From Myxococcales bacterium 68-20 (GTDB lineage: Bacteria; Myxococcota_A; Polyangia; Polyangiales; Polyangiaceae), in the NCBI GenBank assembly GCA_001899635.1, contig MKVQ01000033.1, positions 62,001-126,000 of the forward strand: 64,000 nt of DNA, given 5' to 3'. The translations under genes and the position numbers were made by a program. Positions 1-8,145 of this stretch are shown here, piece by piece (the first letter of the stretch is position 1; each line of letters begins with the position of its first letter). The notes under the pieces are model-generated. The model searched no databases. It saw nothing but the letters and a program-made list of their open reading frames with translations, and was not told the DNA's origin.

Positions 1-123
1 CCGACTCGGCCGAGCCGTCACCGGTCTCGCCGGAGCCGCTGCCGCCGGTCGAGTGATCGGTCGACGGCGACACCGCGCCGCGCCCGATGCTCGCAGCGGG
101 CGACGGTCCTCCTCGTGACCGGA

Positions 124-377
124 TGCCCGGAGGTATCCCGGCCCCGGTCCTGACCGGCCTCCGCGTGCCCGAGGGCATCCCAGACCCGGTCGCAACCGAC
201 CTCGGCGTGCCCGAAGGCATCCAAGATCCGGTCGTGACCGGCCTCGGCGTGCCCGAAGGCATCCAAGATCCGGTCGCGGCCGTGCCGCGGTGTGCCCGGC
301 GGCATCCCAGACCCGGTCGCGACCGCCCCGCGGGATGCCCGGCGGCATCGCAGCCCCGGTCGCGCCCGGCTTCCAGA
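124..377. repeat. Tandem repeat, six units of 42-43 bp
   Basis: Six head-to-tail units begin near 124, 166, 208, 250, 293 and 336. Each starts with a form of TGCCCGGNGGCATCC followed by a CCGGTC(G/C) block. The first three steps are 42 bp, which would encode a 14-residue repeat, but the last two are 43 bp and break any frame, so the array is probably non-coding or decayed. The remainder of 1-475 shows no convincing gene. Confidence 0.75.
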
Positions 378-475
378 TGTGCGACGACGGAGCTCGATGG
401 GTGTCGAAGGGTGGAGCCTCCGCCGGAAGAGCGGCGGGCTCCATCTCGTCGAGGGACGCGGGCGGCATCCACGAG

Positions 476-1186
476 CTACACGCGCCAGCGCCATTGCAGC
501 GGAGCGGGGAGCGTCTCCGCAGCAAACTCCAATTGAAGGACCCGGCGATGTCCGGGACGGGTTGCGGGTGACGAAGCATGGAGAAGGAGAGGGTGAAAGG
601 CGAGCACCTCTCCGCGCTGGGCGATGCAGGTGACCGGAGCGATCGTTGCCTTGTATTGCTCGATGGCGTCCTCGGTCAGCCGCCCGTGGCGGTGCGTTCC
701 GGGCAGCACTTTCAATGGGCCGTTGTCCTCACCACAGTCATCCAGGTGAATGCGCACATTCAGCATGCGGCCCAAGAGGGACGAGGGGGCGTGCGTGTGG
801 ATCACGCCTTCCTTCTTGCTCCAGGGCCCGAAGCCGGGCCGCTCGTGGCGTTGCTCCACGGCGATCGTGAGGTCCTGATGCCACGGCACCTTCCAGTTGG
901 CTTCCGGCGTCTTGTCGAACAGGATTGCCCGAACCGCGAACGGCTCGGCGTGAAGCACGTTGCCAACCGCCTCACGAAGGGCGGGTAGCTGGGCCAACGG
1001 CTGAACGCCAGGCGCATCGCTGAGCAGATTTCGCTGCCCTCCGCGTCGTCCCTCGCGATGGACCGCTGCGGGGCGCTCCTCCAGCAAGGAGAGCAATGCC
1101 GTCGGAACCCGGATGGGGAGCAAGGCGAAGCCCTGCTCGGAAACGGTTTGGACCCAATCCGCTGTGGCCGCAGGGAAGCCTGCCAT
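476..1186 (-). CDS. Phytanoyl-CoA dioxygenase (PhyH) family protein
   Basis: A 236-residue protein with the hallmarks of the Fe(II)/2-oxoglutarate-dependent PhyH family. The iron-binding HxD is seen as WHQD (His103, Asp105). The distal histidine is His203 in 'LLLHASSP', and Arg214/Arg215 lie where the 2-oxoglutarate-binding arginine is expected. The family hydroxylates varied substrates such as acyl-CoAs and small metabolites; nothing here fixes the substrate. The reading frame continues upstream to 1384, but that stretch does not look like protein, so the ATG at 1186 is preferred. The gene is transcribed divergently from the S41-type peptidase gene. Confidence 0.85.
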   Translation of the reverse strand: MAGFPAATADWVQTVSEQGFALLPIRVPTALLSLLEERPAAVHREGRRGGQRNLLSDAPGVQPLAQLPALREAVGNVLHAEPFAVRAILFDKTPEANWKVPWHQDLTIAVEQRHERPGFGPWSKKEGVIHTHAPSSLLGRMLNVRIHLDDCGEDNGPLKVLPGTHRHGRLTEDAIEQYKATIAPVTCIAQRGEVLAFHPLLLHASSPATRPGHRRVLQLEFAAETLPAPLQWRWRV

Positions 1187-1509
1187 GACGACCCAAGTAT
1201 CGATCAAACGCGGCGCCAGGGCGAGACCGCGTATTTCAACCAGTTCTGGACTGGGGCGCGACCGCAGCGTCGGCACCAAGCACGTCTTCGTCGGCGAGAC
1301 GCGCGTCGGGTCGAAGGTCAGTCCGGGCGAAGCCGACGCTCGTACGAGATCGCCTCGGGCAGCTCCCTCGTCGGTCGGATCCATCTCGAGGTGTAAGCAT
1401 CTCGAACGGCTCGAAAGCCAAGGCCCGCCAAGAAACTAACGACGCTCCGAACGAATGGCGTGTTTGCCGAGTCCGATGGATGGCGTGTGTCTTGCTGGCG
1501 AGCGCGAGC
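1187..1509. other. Divergent intergenic region
   Basis: About 320 bp separate the divergent PhyH and S41-peptidase starts. Open frames cross it but none looks like a protein. It presumably holds both promoters; no clear -35/-10 pair was identified. Confidence 0.4.
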
Positions 1510-3741
1510 ATGACTGGTCGAGCACGGTTCGCGCGTCGCGCGCTCCGTCGTCATCTCTCGGTGACGACGGTTCTTCCTCTGCTCGTCGCCTGTTCGGACG
1601 CATCGCCGTCCTCTCCGAGCTCGCCGACTCCCGATGAACCCACGGACGATTCGCCGCCATCGTTCGATCCGGCGCCATGTGCGCATCTTGTCGGGGGTGG
1701 AAGGGGCGAGCACTCCCTCGCCTCCGATCTCGGCCGCGCACACGCCCTCGCTCGGTACTTCTCCGTCGAGACCAAACCACGAGAGACGGACGCCAAGCTC
1801 GCCGACGCGCTCGACACGATCTCGCCCAATTCTCCCGACGCGGTGAAGGGCTACGCGCAGCGGCTCTCCGGCGCCTGTTTCGCAGCTGCCGGCGCGCAAG
1901 CTCTCGGTCCTTCGAGCGTGACCATGCACGACGGCGTCGCGGTCGTCGTGCCCGGGACCGGCGATCTGCCGCCGATCACCAACGCGAAGTCCGTCGCGGT
2001 GGATCTTCGTGAATTGCCGGATTCACCCGAGGCCCACGACGCGCTCGAGCGAGCGATGGTCGCCGTGGTCGCAGGAGATCTGCGGCTCCTCAACGCCGAG
2101 ATGCGCTCATGCAACGGCCAGCCGGACGAAGTGTATTCGCTGCTCTCCACGATCGACATCACGCAGTACGCGTGCAAGACGACGACGGAGAAGGGAGTGG
2201 TCCTGACCGGAAAGGGCACGAGCCTGCCTCTGGCCGTCCTCTCCGCGCCGCGCATGACGCCGCTGGCCGCCTGGGGTGCCATCACACTGCGCGCACGCGC
2301 GGGCGCGGCCATCATCGGAGAGTCGATCTCCACCGAGATCGCCGAGAGCCGATGGGTCGGGGTCGGCGACGCGGGGCTCGCCGTTCGAACGAAGCGACTT
2401 CTCCTCGGCGGGAAGAGGCCCGTCCCCGACGTCGTTGCAGCCGACATCCGCACGGTCGACCCGCTCGCCCACCTCGCGAAGATCGAGCAGCTCGAAGTCG
2501 CCGAGCTGTCCGGTGACGCGGAGGCAGCACGCCCCGCCATCGCGCCACTTCAGCGTCCGAAGGATTGGGGCGCCGAAAGCGCACGCCCGGGCGACGGTCG
2601 CGCAGCCTTGATTGCCGCCTATGCCTCGGCACGCACGTTCTTTTCCTATTTCGACATCGTGGGCGACACCGTCGACGCGCGGCTCGATGAGTGCCTCGCC
2701 ACACTCGACACCAAACCGGGCGACCGGTGGACGATCTACCGGACCATCAGCCGTTTCGCCGAAGCCCTCCACGACGGTCACGCGGGTTCGTACGACAAGT
2801 ATCGAGCCGCTGCGAAGGTATACAGTCCCGTCACGACACTGCCGATTGGCAGCGAGCTCGTCGTCGCCATTTCGAAAACCCCGCTCGTTCATCCGGGCGA
2901 CGTGGTCATTTCCGTCGACGGAGTACCGGCCGCCGAGCGCGTCGCGGACCTGAGCGATCTCATCAGCGGATCGCCGCAAAAGAAGGTTCACATCGTCGCC
3001 GAAGCCCTCGTCCCGGCGAAGGACTCGGTCGTGGTCCTTCGCGCTCCGGACGGAGCGACGCGCACGGAGACGCTGTCGCCATCGAACGAAGCGTCGTCGA
3101 ACTTCTCGCTCTTCGATCGACCGAGGGGCATGCTGACGGATCTCGGAGCCGCGGACGTGTACTACGTCTGTCTCGACACCTACGGGAAGCACGCCCCGAC
3201 GGTCGAGGATCTGCCGGACATCCGGACGCAGATGGCCGCCGCGCGCGGCGTCGTGCTCGATATGCGCGGATATCCGGATGCTGTGGGGTGGGAAGTCCTC
3301 GCCCATGTGGCCAACAGCGATTCCTTCGGACCCAAGATGGCCGAGCTCATGGTGACGCCCGACAGGCGCGAGATCGTTCCTCAGCCGACGCAGCTACTCT
3401 CGATGTGGGGGCCTGCAGCTTCGGGCTACGCGGGCCCCGTCGTCGTCTTGACGGGCGCTCGGACCCAATCGCAAGCCGAACACTGGACGAGCTTCTTCGT
3501 GAGCAAGAAGCGCGGAAAGATCGTCGGCGGCGCGACCAGCGGCGCGAACGGGACGATCACGGGCGTGCAGCTCCCCGGAGGGTTCGGCATGACGTTCACC
3601 GGAATGCGCGTCGACAACGCCGACGGGAGCCCGTTTCACTCCCACGGCATCGCGCCCGACGTCGAGGTCGCGCCGACCATCACCGACCTACGCGACGGCA
3701 AGGACACCGTCCTACTCCGAGCGATTCAAGAGATTCCTTGA
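1510..3741 (+). CDS. S41-family (CtpA/TSP-like) peptidase, putative lipoprotein
   Basis: A 743-residue exported protein. An arginine-rich N-terminus and hydrophobic segment end in 'LLVACS', a lipobox-like site, followed by a Ser/Pro/Asp linker. The C-terminal third has S41 features: a short PDZ-like stretch ('VHPGDVVISVDGVPA'), 'GVVLDMRGYP', the probable catalytic serine in 'ARTQSQAEHW', and 'GKIVGGATSGANG' near the end. Family members cleave proteins in the periplasm. The N-terminal half is not recognised but contains a second 'VAVDLRELP' stretch, suggesting an ancestral internal duplication. The ATG at 1510 is chosen because the signal sequence follows it directly; 1480 is an alternative. 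A decayed copy of its last ~25 codons lies at 13664-13737. Confidence 0.75.
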   Translation: MTGRARFARRALRRHLSVTTVLPLLVACSDASPSSPSSPTPDEPTDDSPPSFDPAPCAHLVGGGRGEHSLASDLGRAHALARYFSVETKPRETDAKLADALDTISPNSPDAVKGYAQRLSGACFAAAGAQALGPSSVTMHDGVAVVVPGTGDLPPITNAKSVAVDLRELPDSPEAHDALERAMVAVVAGDLRLLNAEMRSCNGQPDEVYSLLSTIDITQYACKTTTEKGVVLTGKGTSLPLAVLSAPRMTPLAAWGAITLRARAGAAIIGESISTEIAESRWVGVGDAGLAVRTKRLLLGGKRPVPDVVAADIRTVDPLAHLAKIEQLEVAELSGDAEAARPAIAPLQRPKDWGAESARPGDGRAALIAAYASARTFFSYFDIVGDTVDARLDECLATLDTKPGDRWTIYRTISRFAEALHDGHAGSYDKYRAAAKVYSPVTTLPIGSELVVAISKTPLVHPGDVVISVDGVPAAERVADLSDLISGSPQKKVHIVAEALVPAKDSVVVLRAPDGATRTETLSPSNEASSNFSLFDRPRGMLTDLGAADVYYVCLDTYGKHAPTVEDLPDIRTQMAAARGVVLDMRGYPDAVGWEVLAHVANSDSFGPKMAELMVTPDRREIVPQPTQLLSMWGPAASGYAGPVVVLTGARTQSQAEHWTSFFVSKKRGKIVGGATSGANGTITGVQLPGGFGMTFTGMRVDNADGSPFHSHGIAPDVEVAPTITDLRDGKDTVLLRAIQEIP

Positions 3742-3809
3742 GGCACAACTCGGTTGCGCCGATCTCGAATCGTACGAGGCGGTGATCAGACCACGGCGAT
3801 TTGACCGAA

Positions 3810-3844
3810 GATTCGCGCCGCTCGCCGATCGGGCGGCGCGAATC
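3810..3844. terminator. Stem-loop, possible terminator of the S41 gene
   Basis: A perfect 11-bp stem (GATTCGCGCCG / CGGCGCGAATC) with a 13-nt loop, about 70 nt past the S41 stop codon. There is no T-run, so it could be a terminator lacking a U-tail or an mRNA-stabilising hairpin. Confidence 0.5.
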
Positions 3845-4158
3845 GGAGGTCAATGCAGGCCGCTCACCGCCCTAGCCGACTCGGCTCGAGAGGATCGGCC
3901 AGGACTGCGCCGCGAGCGGACCGCGTCACATGCGTGCAGAGCACATGTTTCAAGTCGGGGAGCTTGAAGCGCAGCGAGCGCGTCCTGTTGAGCGGATCAC
4001 GCGAGCGTCGAAGGCGAGCTTGGTCTACTCGGTCAAGCTCGACTGATCACCGACGTCGATGGCTGGCGGCAGCGAGACCGCGGCCCGCGCTGCCGGCGCT
4101 TCGCACGTGGGCCCCCCCGCGCCTTGATTCCCTTCCGCGCCCGTCGGCGGCTATGGTT

Positions 4159-4170
4159 TAGTCTCGTGCG
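4159..4170 (+). promoter_or_regulatory. Leaderless -10-like box before operon A
   Basis: TAGTCTCGTGCG ends 2 nt before the ATG at 4173. The same 12-mer pattern TA(G/C)T(C/G)T(C/G)G(A/T)GCG occurs 3 nt before the start of operon B and 4 nt before that of operon C. TAGTCT fits the TANNNT -10 consensus and would start transcription at or near the ATG. Confidence 0.5.
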
Positions 4171-4172
4171 CG

Positions 4173-5303
4173 ATGAGGCGAAGTCTGCGTCGAAGCAGGC
4201 GCTCAACGCGAGCGTTGTTCGCCTTCGCGATCGCCGCGGTCGCAACGTGGATGTGCACGGCCACGCGGGCCGCTTGGGCGGACGGTCAGCACGGGGACGC
4301 CGTCGAACCTCTGCTCACACGCATCGAGCTGACGTATTCCGCTCCTCCGGAGTGTGCTTCGCGCGCCGAGGTCACCCGCGCCATTGCTCGGCGCATCGAG
4401 CCCGGATGGCTCACGAGGGCCGACTCCCGACGCTTCGCGGCGGTCATCGTTCGCGCTGACTCCGCCACGTACAGCGGAAGACTCGACGTCGAGCACGCCG
4501 GCCGAGTCCACACCCGCAAGATCAGCGGCAGCACGTGCGGGGAGGTCACGGCTGCGCTTGCCGTGTTCGTCGCCATTGCACTCGATCCCGTGACCGCCGA
4601 TGACGCGGAGGACCGCCATCGTTCGCCGCCCCCCGTCTCCTCGGACGATGAGCCGCTTTCCTCCGCGCCCGGACCACCGCCAGAGAAGGTGGCCGCCGCG
4701 CCACGGCCTCCTTCACTGCCGTCGAGTCGCCCGCCGGGTGCTCGCCGAACCACCACGCCGGGGGAACGCTCGCGCTGGACGTGGAGCTCTACCGTTTCGC
4801 TGACGTACCTCCGTGTGCCGGAGGCGGCCGTGGGCGCGCGCGTCAGCGCTCAGCTCGCCCGCAACGTCACGACGAGTCGTCTCTCTCCTGCCCTCCGAGC
4901 ATCGTGGGGTTTCGCTGATTTTGCGACGCTTCCGGACCGCGCGGGGCGGGTCGCGTTCCGCTTCGAAACGGCGCAGCTCGCTGCCTGCATGGTGGTCGAC
5001 TTCGCACCGATGCCGTTGACGCTGACGCCGTGCGCGGGCGCTGATGTGGGGACGCTCGCGTCAACGGCGCGTGATCTTCCCCGTGGAACCCACGTCGAAG
5101 GGCGCTGGGTTGCAGCTCATGCGTTCACGCGCGCGGCGTGGTCTCTGCTCCCGTGGCTCGCGCTCGAGCTCGAAGTGGGAGCGCTCGTTCCTCTCGAGCG
5201 GAGCTTGTACGCTCTCTCTCAACCCCCCCGCGTCGCCTATCGTGCGCCTTCCGTCCTCTTTTCGAGCAGCGTCGGGCTCGGCGTCCAGGCCCACTTCCCC
5301 TGA
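4173..5303 (+). CDS. Operon A gene 1: exported protein with barrel-like C-terminus
   Basis: A 376-residue protein with paralogues at 14139 and 58812(-). The arginine-rich N-terminus and hydrophobic segment form a signal peptide. Residues ~45-140 form a conserved domain with 'IELTYSAPPEC' and 'GSTCGEVTAALAVFVAIALDP', including two cysteines kept in all copies. A Pro/Ser-rich linker (~150-200) follows. The last ~170 residues alternate hydrophobic and polar residues and end in an aromatic-rich strand, as in outer-membrane beta-barrels. The family is not recognised. Its constant position just upstream of an ECF sigma gene suggests a sensor or export component. No Shine-Dalgarno precedes the ATG; a TANNNT box does. 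Confidence 0.75.
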   Translation: MRRSLRRSRRSTRALFAFAIAAVATWMCTATRAAWADGQHGDAVEPLLTRIELTYSAPPECASRAEVTRAIARRIEPGWLTRADSRRFAAVIVRADSATYSGRLDVEHAGRVHTRKISGSTCGEVTAALAVFVAIALDPVTADDAEDRHRSPPPVSSDDEPLSSAPGPPPEKVAAAPRPPSLPSSRPPGARRTTTPGERSRWTWSSTVSLTYLRVPEAAVGARVSAQLARNVTTSRLSPALRASWGFADFATLPDRAGRVAFRFETAQLAACMVVDFAPMPLTLTPCAGADVGTLASTARDLPRGTHVEGRWVAAHAFTRAAWSLLPWLALELEVGALVPLERSLYALSQPPRVAYRAPSVLFSSSVGLGVQAHFP

Positions 5304-5351
5304 TTCGGCGGGGTAGTCGCCGGCTCGGGCGGAAGCGAGTGACGATTTCGT

Positions 5352-5379
5352 GATCCACGAGGCCGGAGCCGGGATTCTA
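5352..5379 (+). promoter_or_regulatory. Candidate autoregulatory sigma promoter, operon A
   Basis: GATC (5352-5355), then 15 nt, then GGG, one base and TTC (to 5377), ending about 10 nt before the ATG at 5388. The same arrangement occurs upstream of the sigma genes of operons B and C while the surrounding intergenic sequence differs. The spacing suits a -35/-10 pair for an ECF sigma factor. Confidence 0.5.
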
Positions 5380-5387
5380 GGGATGCA

Positions 5388-5996
5388 ATGTCGCTCGGAG
5401 AGCTCCCGGTGAGCGCTCTTCAGGGACCTCCGATGACGAGGCGAATCCCCGAGGCCACGGCCGCTCCGGTCGATGCCGCCGAGCGCCGTAAGGCTCGGTT
5501 CGAGCGGCTCGTCCACGAGCACCATGACTTCGTCTGGAGATGCGCTCGGCGCCTCGGGGTCCGCACCGGGGATCTGGACGATGTCGTCCAGGAAGTCTTT
5601 CTCAAGGCAGCGCGCAACCTGGACTCCATCACCCACGAGCGAGGCTTTCTCTTTCGCGCGTGTGCTTTCGCTGCGGCGCACGCACGACGGAGCGTTCAGC
5701 GGCGCCGGGAAGTCGTCGACGACGAGCTCGTCGGCGCGGAGCTCGACGGCGCGGCGAATCCGGAAGAGACCGTCGAGACCAACCAACAGCGCGAGCAGCT
5801 CCAGAGAATGCTCGACGCGTTGCCGACCGAGCTCCGCGAGGTCTTCGTCCTCTTCGAGCTCGAGAACTTCACCAAGCCAGAAGTTGCCCAGGCACTCAAC
5901 CTGCCCCCCGGCACCGCGGCCTCCCGACTGCGCCGTGCGCGGGAGGAGTTCATGATCATAGCGGCGCGTGTCGTGCGCACCGGAGGCTCACGATGA
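5388..5996 (+). CDS. Operon A ECF-type RNA polymerase sigma factor
   Basis: A 202-residue sigma factor. Region 2 is seen as 'LVHEHHDFVWRCARRLG', 'DLDDVVQEVFLKAAR' and 'FLFRACAFAAAHARR'. Region 4 is seen as 'LPTELREVFVLFELENF' and the helix-turn-helix 'PPGTAASRLRRAREEF'. Region 3 is absent, which defines the extracytoplasmic-function group. It should direct RNA polymerase to its own operon and perhaps others. AGGGA lies 5 nt before the ATG. The stop overlaps the next gene in ATGA, so sigma factor and presumed anti-sigma are translationally coupled. It is clearly similar to the sigma factors at 15251 and 57655(-). Confidence 0.93.
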   Translation: MSLGELPVSALQGPPMTRRIPEATAAPVDAAERRKARFERLVHEHHDFVWRCARRLGVRTGDLDDVVQEVFLKAARNLDSITHERGFLFRACAFAAAHARRSVQRRREVVDDELVGAELDGAANPEETVETNQQREQLQRMLDALPTELREVFVLFELENFTKPEVAQALNLPPGTAASRLRRAREEFMIIAARVVRTGGSR

Positions 5997-6757
5997 GAAA
6001 CGAGATGAAGCGCCTGGTCGATGAGCCGATCGCGCCCGAGCTCGCGAGCATTCTTCGGTCCGCCAAGGTCGATGTCGTGCCCGCCAGGGACGAGAAGCAG
6101 GCCCGAATCATCGCCGCAGCCGCGGCGACAGGCTCGTTCGACCGCCCGAGCCAGGCGCCGGGTGCGCCGTGGCTCCGGTCCGCGAGGACGATCGGACTTG
6201 CGAGCGTCCTGATCATCGCCACCAGCGGTCTCGTGAGCCATTGGGGTAGCCAGTCGACGGCGACCGAGAGCAGCGCCGAAGCAACGCCAGGCGACGCTTC
6301 ACGAGCTTCGGCCGTTGCGTCGGCCGCCGTGCCGGCGAACGGCCCTCCGTCGTCCACCACTCCCGCGGCGGAGACGTCGCCGCTCGAGCCCGCTTCGACA
6401 CCGAGCCTCTCGGTGAACGATCTTCCCGCAGCTCCACCGGACACCAAGCGCGACGGCGCGGGTCCCAAGACGCGTCGCCATCCCTCCACGTTCGAAGACG
6501 AGCTCGCCGTGGTGGACGCCGCACGGATCGCGCTCGCGCGAAGCGATGCGCGCGAGACGCTCGCGCGCGTGGCGGAGTACCGAACCCGGTTTGGTACCCC
6601 TCGATTCGCCGACGAAGTCGACGCGCTCGAAGTAGCCGCCCTCGCCGCCGTCGGTGATCGTGCGGCAGCCCTTTCGAAGGCGGAACGATTCGCCGCCGCC
6701 TATCCGGATTCCCCATACCTGCAGCGCGTTCGTTCCGTCGTCCGAACGACCGAATGA
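5993..6757 (+). CDS. Operon A putative anti-sigma factor with TPR-like tail
   Basis: A 254-residue single-pass membrane protein. The N-terminal ~60 residues carry the motif shared by all three copies: MKRL, then 'LRSA' and an Asp about 20 residues on. One transmembrane segment ('IGLASVLIIATSGLVSHWG') follows, then a Ser/Thr/Ala/Pro-rich spacer. A C-terminal helical repeat has the pattern EDELAxVDxARxALA ... FADEVDALEV ... YPDSPYLQRVRS, as in TPR/BamD-like domains. The zinc-binding HxxxCxxC of classical anti-sigma factors is absent. The anti-sigma role is inferred from topology and from the ATGA overlap with the sigma gene. Confidence 0.75.
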   Translation: MRNEMKRLVDEPIAPELASILRSAKVDVVPARDEKQARIIAAAAATGSFDRPSQAPGAPWLRSARTIGLASVLIIATSGLVSHWGSQSTATESSAEATPGDASRASAVASAAVPANGPPSSTTPAAETSPLEPASTPSLSVNDLPAAPPDTKRDGAGPKTRRHPSTFEDELAVVDAARIALARSDARETLARVAEYRTRFGTPRFADEVDALEVAALAAVGDRAAALSKAERFAAAYPDSPYLQRVRSVVRTTE

Positions 6758-6784
6758 GCGGGCACGCCTCATCGCGCTTCATGA

Positions 6785-6807
6785 GCGCACTGGGTTGACC
6801 AGTGCGC
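6785..6807 (+). terminator. Hairpin between regulatory and structural genes of operon A
   Basis: A perfect 9-bp stem GCGCACTGG / CCAGTGCGC with a 5-nt loop, in the 146-nt gap between the putative anti-sigma gene and the Stig1-like gene. No T-run follows. It may be an attenuator or processing site that sets different expression of regulators and lipoproteins. Confidence 0.45.
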
Positions 6808-6903
6808 ACCACCTGCCTGGAGCGCGAATGCGTCGAGCCGGAGCCCATCCCTGCAAGCGCTGGGGTCTGTCGTCGTGGTGGCTGTGATCGAGAAGGAGTA
6901 GTC

Positions 6904-8145
6904 GTGCGGATCTCATCGAAATTCGGACCCGAGCGCTCGCGCACCTCACGGGTGCAGCGCATCGCCATCGTCATCGCCGCGAGCGCAGCGCTGGCGACCG
7001 TGTTCGCATGCGGGTCCGAACGCGTCCTGAATGTCGGACTCGGCACCATCGACGAAGACGCTTCCAGTCCGCCATCCTTCACCGATCCGAGCGCCAGTGA
7101 TGCGGCGCTCGCCGACGCAGCGGGAGAGATCCTTGCGTGCATGGGCACGGAGTGCCCTGCGCCGTGGGAGACGTGCAGCTCCGGGAGCGGGCCGGCGTAC
7201 AAGTGCGGAACCGATCTCTCGCGGGACTCCGCCAACTGCGGCGCGTGCGGGAACAAGTGCCCCGTCAACGCGGAGCTCCACATGACGTCGCGCTGTGCCG
7301 ACGGCGCGTGCGCCTTCGAGTGCCTGAACCCGGCATCGAGCCGTTCCGAGTGGCGCAATTGCAACGGCGCTCTCGAGGATGGCTGTGAGGCCGACGTATC
7401 GAAGGACCCGACGAACTGCGGCGCCTGCGGGAACGTCTGCGCGAGCGGCACCCCGTGCATCGAGGGCAAATGCGGGTGCCCGGTTGGATTCACGGCGTGC
7501 AACGGAAACTGCGTCGACACGACGATCAGCGATTCGAACTGCGGCGCCTGCGGCGTCAAATGCAACGACACGCCGGATTCGTGCTCGCCGACCCCGCCGA
7601 ACGCATACTTCGGCTGTCGCGGAGGCGTCTGCAGCCGGCTCAAGTGTGTCGGTACGGCGGCTGATTGCAATGGCAACCTCGACGCCACGCAGTGCGCGGG
7701 GGACGGCTGCGAGGTCGGGAGCCTCGCTACGACGGAGAACTGCGGCGCCTGCGGCGTGAAGTGCAAGCCTGGTGAGCAATGCGTCAACGAAGGTAATGGG
7801 CTCGAGTGCGCGGTCCCGTGCGTGAGGACCGGGAAAGTCCTGTGCGCGGGGCGGTGCGCCGATCTCCTCAACGACCCGGAATACTGCGGGAGCTGCGAAG
7901 GTCGCTGCAGGCCGCCGGGGCCGAACCAGAAGAGCCTCTGCCGCAAGGGCGTGTGCGCCTACGAGTGCGCCGACGGCTTTGCAGACTGCAACGGAGATCC
8001 CACGGACGGTTGCGAGACGAACCTCCGGATCCACCCGGGCAATTGCGGTGCGTGCGGCAATGCCTGCGATATCGGCGCGGGACAGCCATGCATCGAGGGC
8101 AAGTGCCTGATGGTCGAATGCGACGGAGGCGTGACGACGAAATGA
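6904..8145 (+). CDS. Operon A Stig1-like cysteine-repeat lipoprotein
   Basis: A 413-residue lipoprotein. The signal segment ends at 'ATVFACGS', followed by an acidic Ser/Ala linker. The mature part carries six copies of a motif like 'NCGACGNxC' spaced by 'CxNGxxxDGCE' and 'CIEGKCGC' stretches, resembling Stig1-type cysteine-rich repeats. Cysteine content this high implies a disulfide-rich rod outside the cytoplasm. The GTG at 6904 is chosen because AGAAGGAG lies 5 nt upstream and the signal peptide follows directly. Paralogues at 16673 and 56310(-) also have six repeats. The stop overlaps the next start (ATGA), so it is co-translated with the propeller protein. Confidence 0.8.
   Translation: MRISSKFGPERSRTSRVQRIAIVIAASAALATVFACGSERVLNVGLGTIDEDASSPPSFTDPSASDAALADAAGEILACMGTECPAPWETCSSGSGPAYKCGTDLSRDSANCGACGNKCPVNAELHMTSRCADGACAFECLNPASSRSEWRNCNGALEDGCEADVSKDPTNCGACGNVCASGTPCIEGKCGCPVGFTACNGNCVDTTISDSNCGACGVKCNDTPDSCSPTPPNAYFGCRGGVCSRLKCVGTAADCNGNLDATQCAGDGCEVGSLATTENCGACGVKCKPGEQCVNEGNGLECAVPCVRTGKVLCAGRCADLLNDPEYCGSCEGRCRPPGPNQKSLCRKGVCAYECADGFADCNGDPTDGCETNLRIHPGNCGACGNACDIGAGQPCIEGKCLMVECDGGVTTK

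Larger units (their letters stand above)
3742..4172. other. Intergenic region upstream of operon A
   Basis: No gene is evident. It contains the hairpin at 3810-3844. A patch near 3903-3957 ('GACTGCGCCG' then a CATGCGTGCAGAGCACATG-like block) resembles 13768-13820 upstream of operon B, which supports shared ancestry of the two upstream regions. Confidence 0.45.

Noticed and set aside
124..377. CRISPR array
   Set aside because: The units are contiguous and near-identical over their full length, with no unique spacers and no cas genes nearby.
5303..5387. A classical GGAAC/CGTC ECF promoter upstream of the operon A sigma gene
   Set aside because: Neither motif is present at suitable spacing; the GATC-N15-GGG-TTC element is the only feature shared with operons B and C.
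6213..7946. A 577-codon minus-strand frame rich in Pro, His and Gln
   Set aside because: Antisense to the putative anti-sigma and Stig1-like genes of operon A. The repeats in it only mirror the cysteine repeats.
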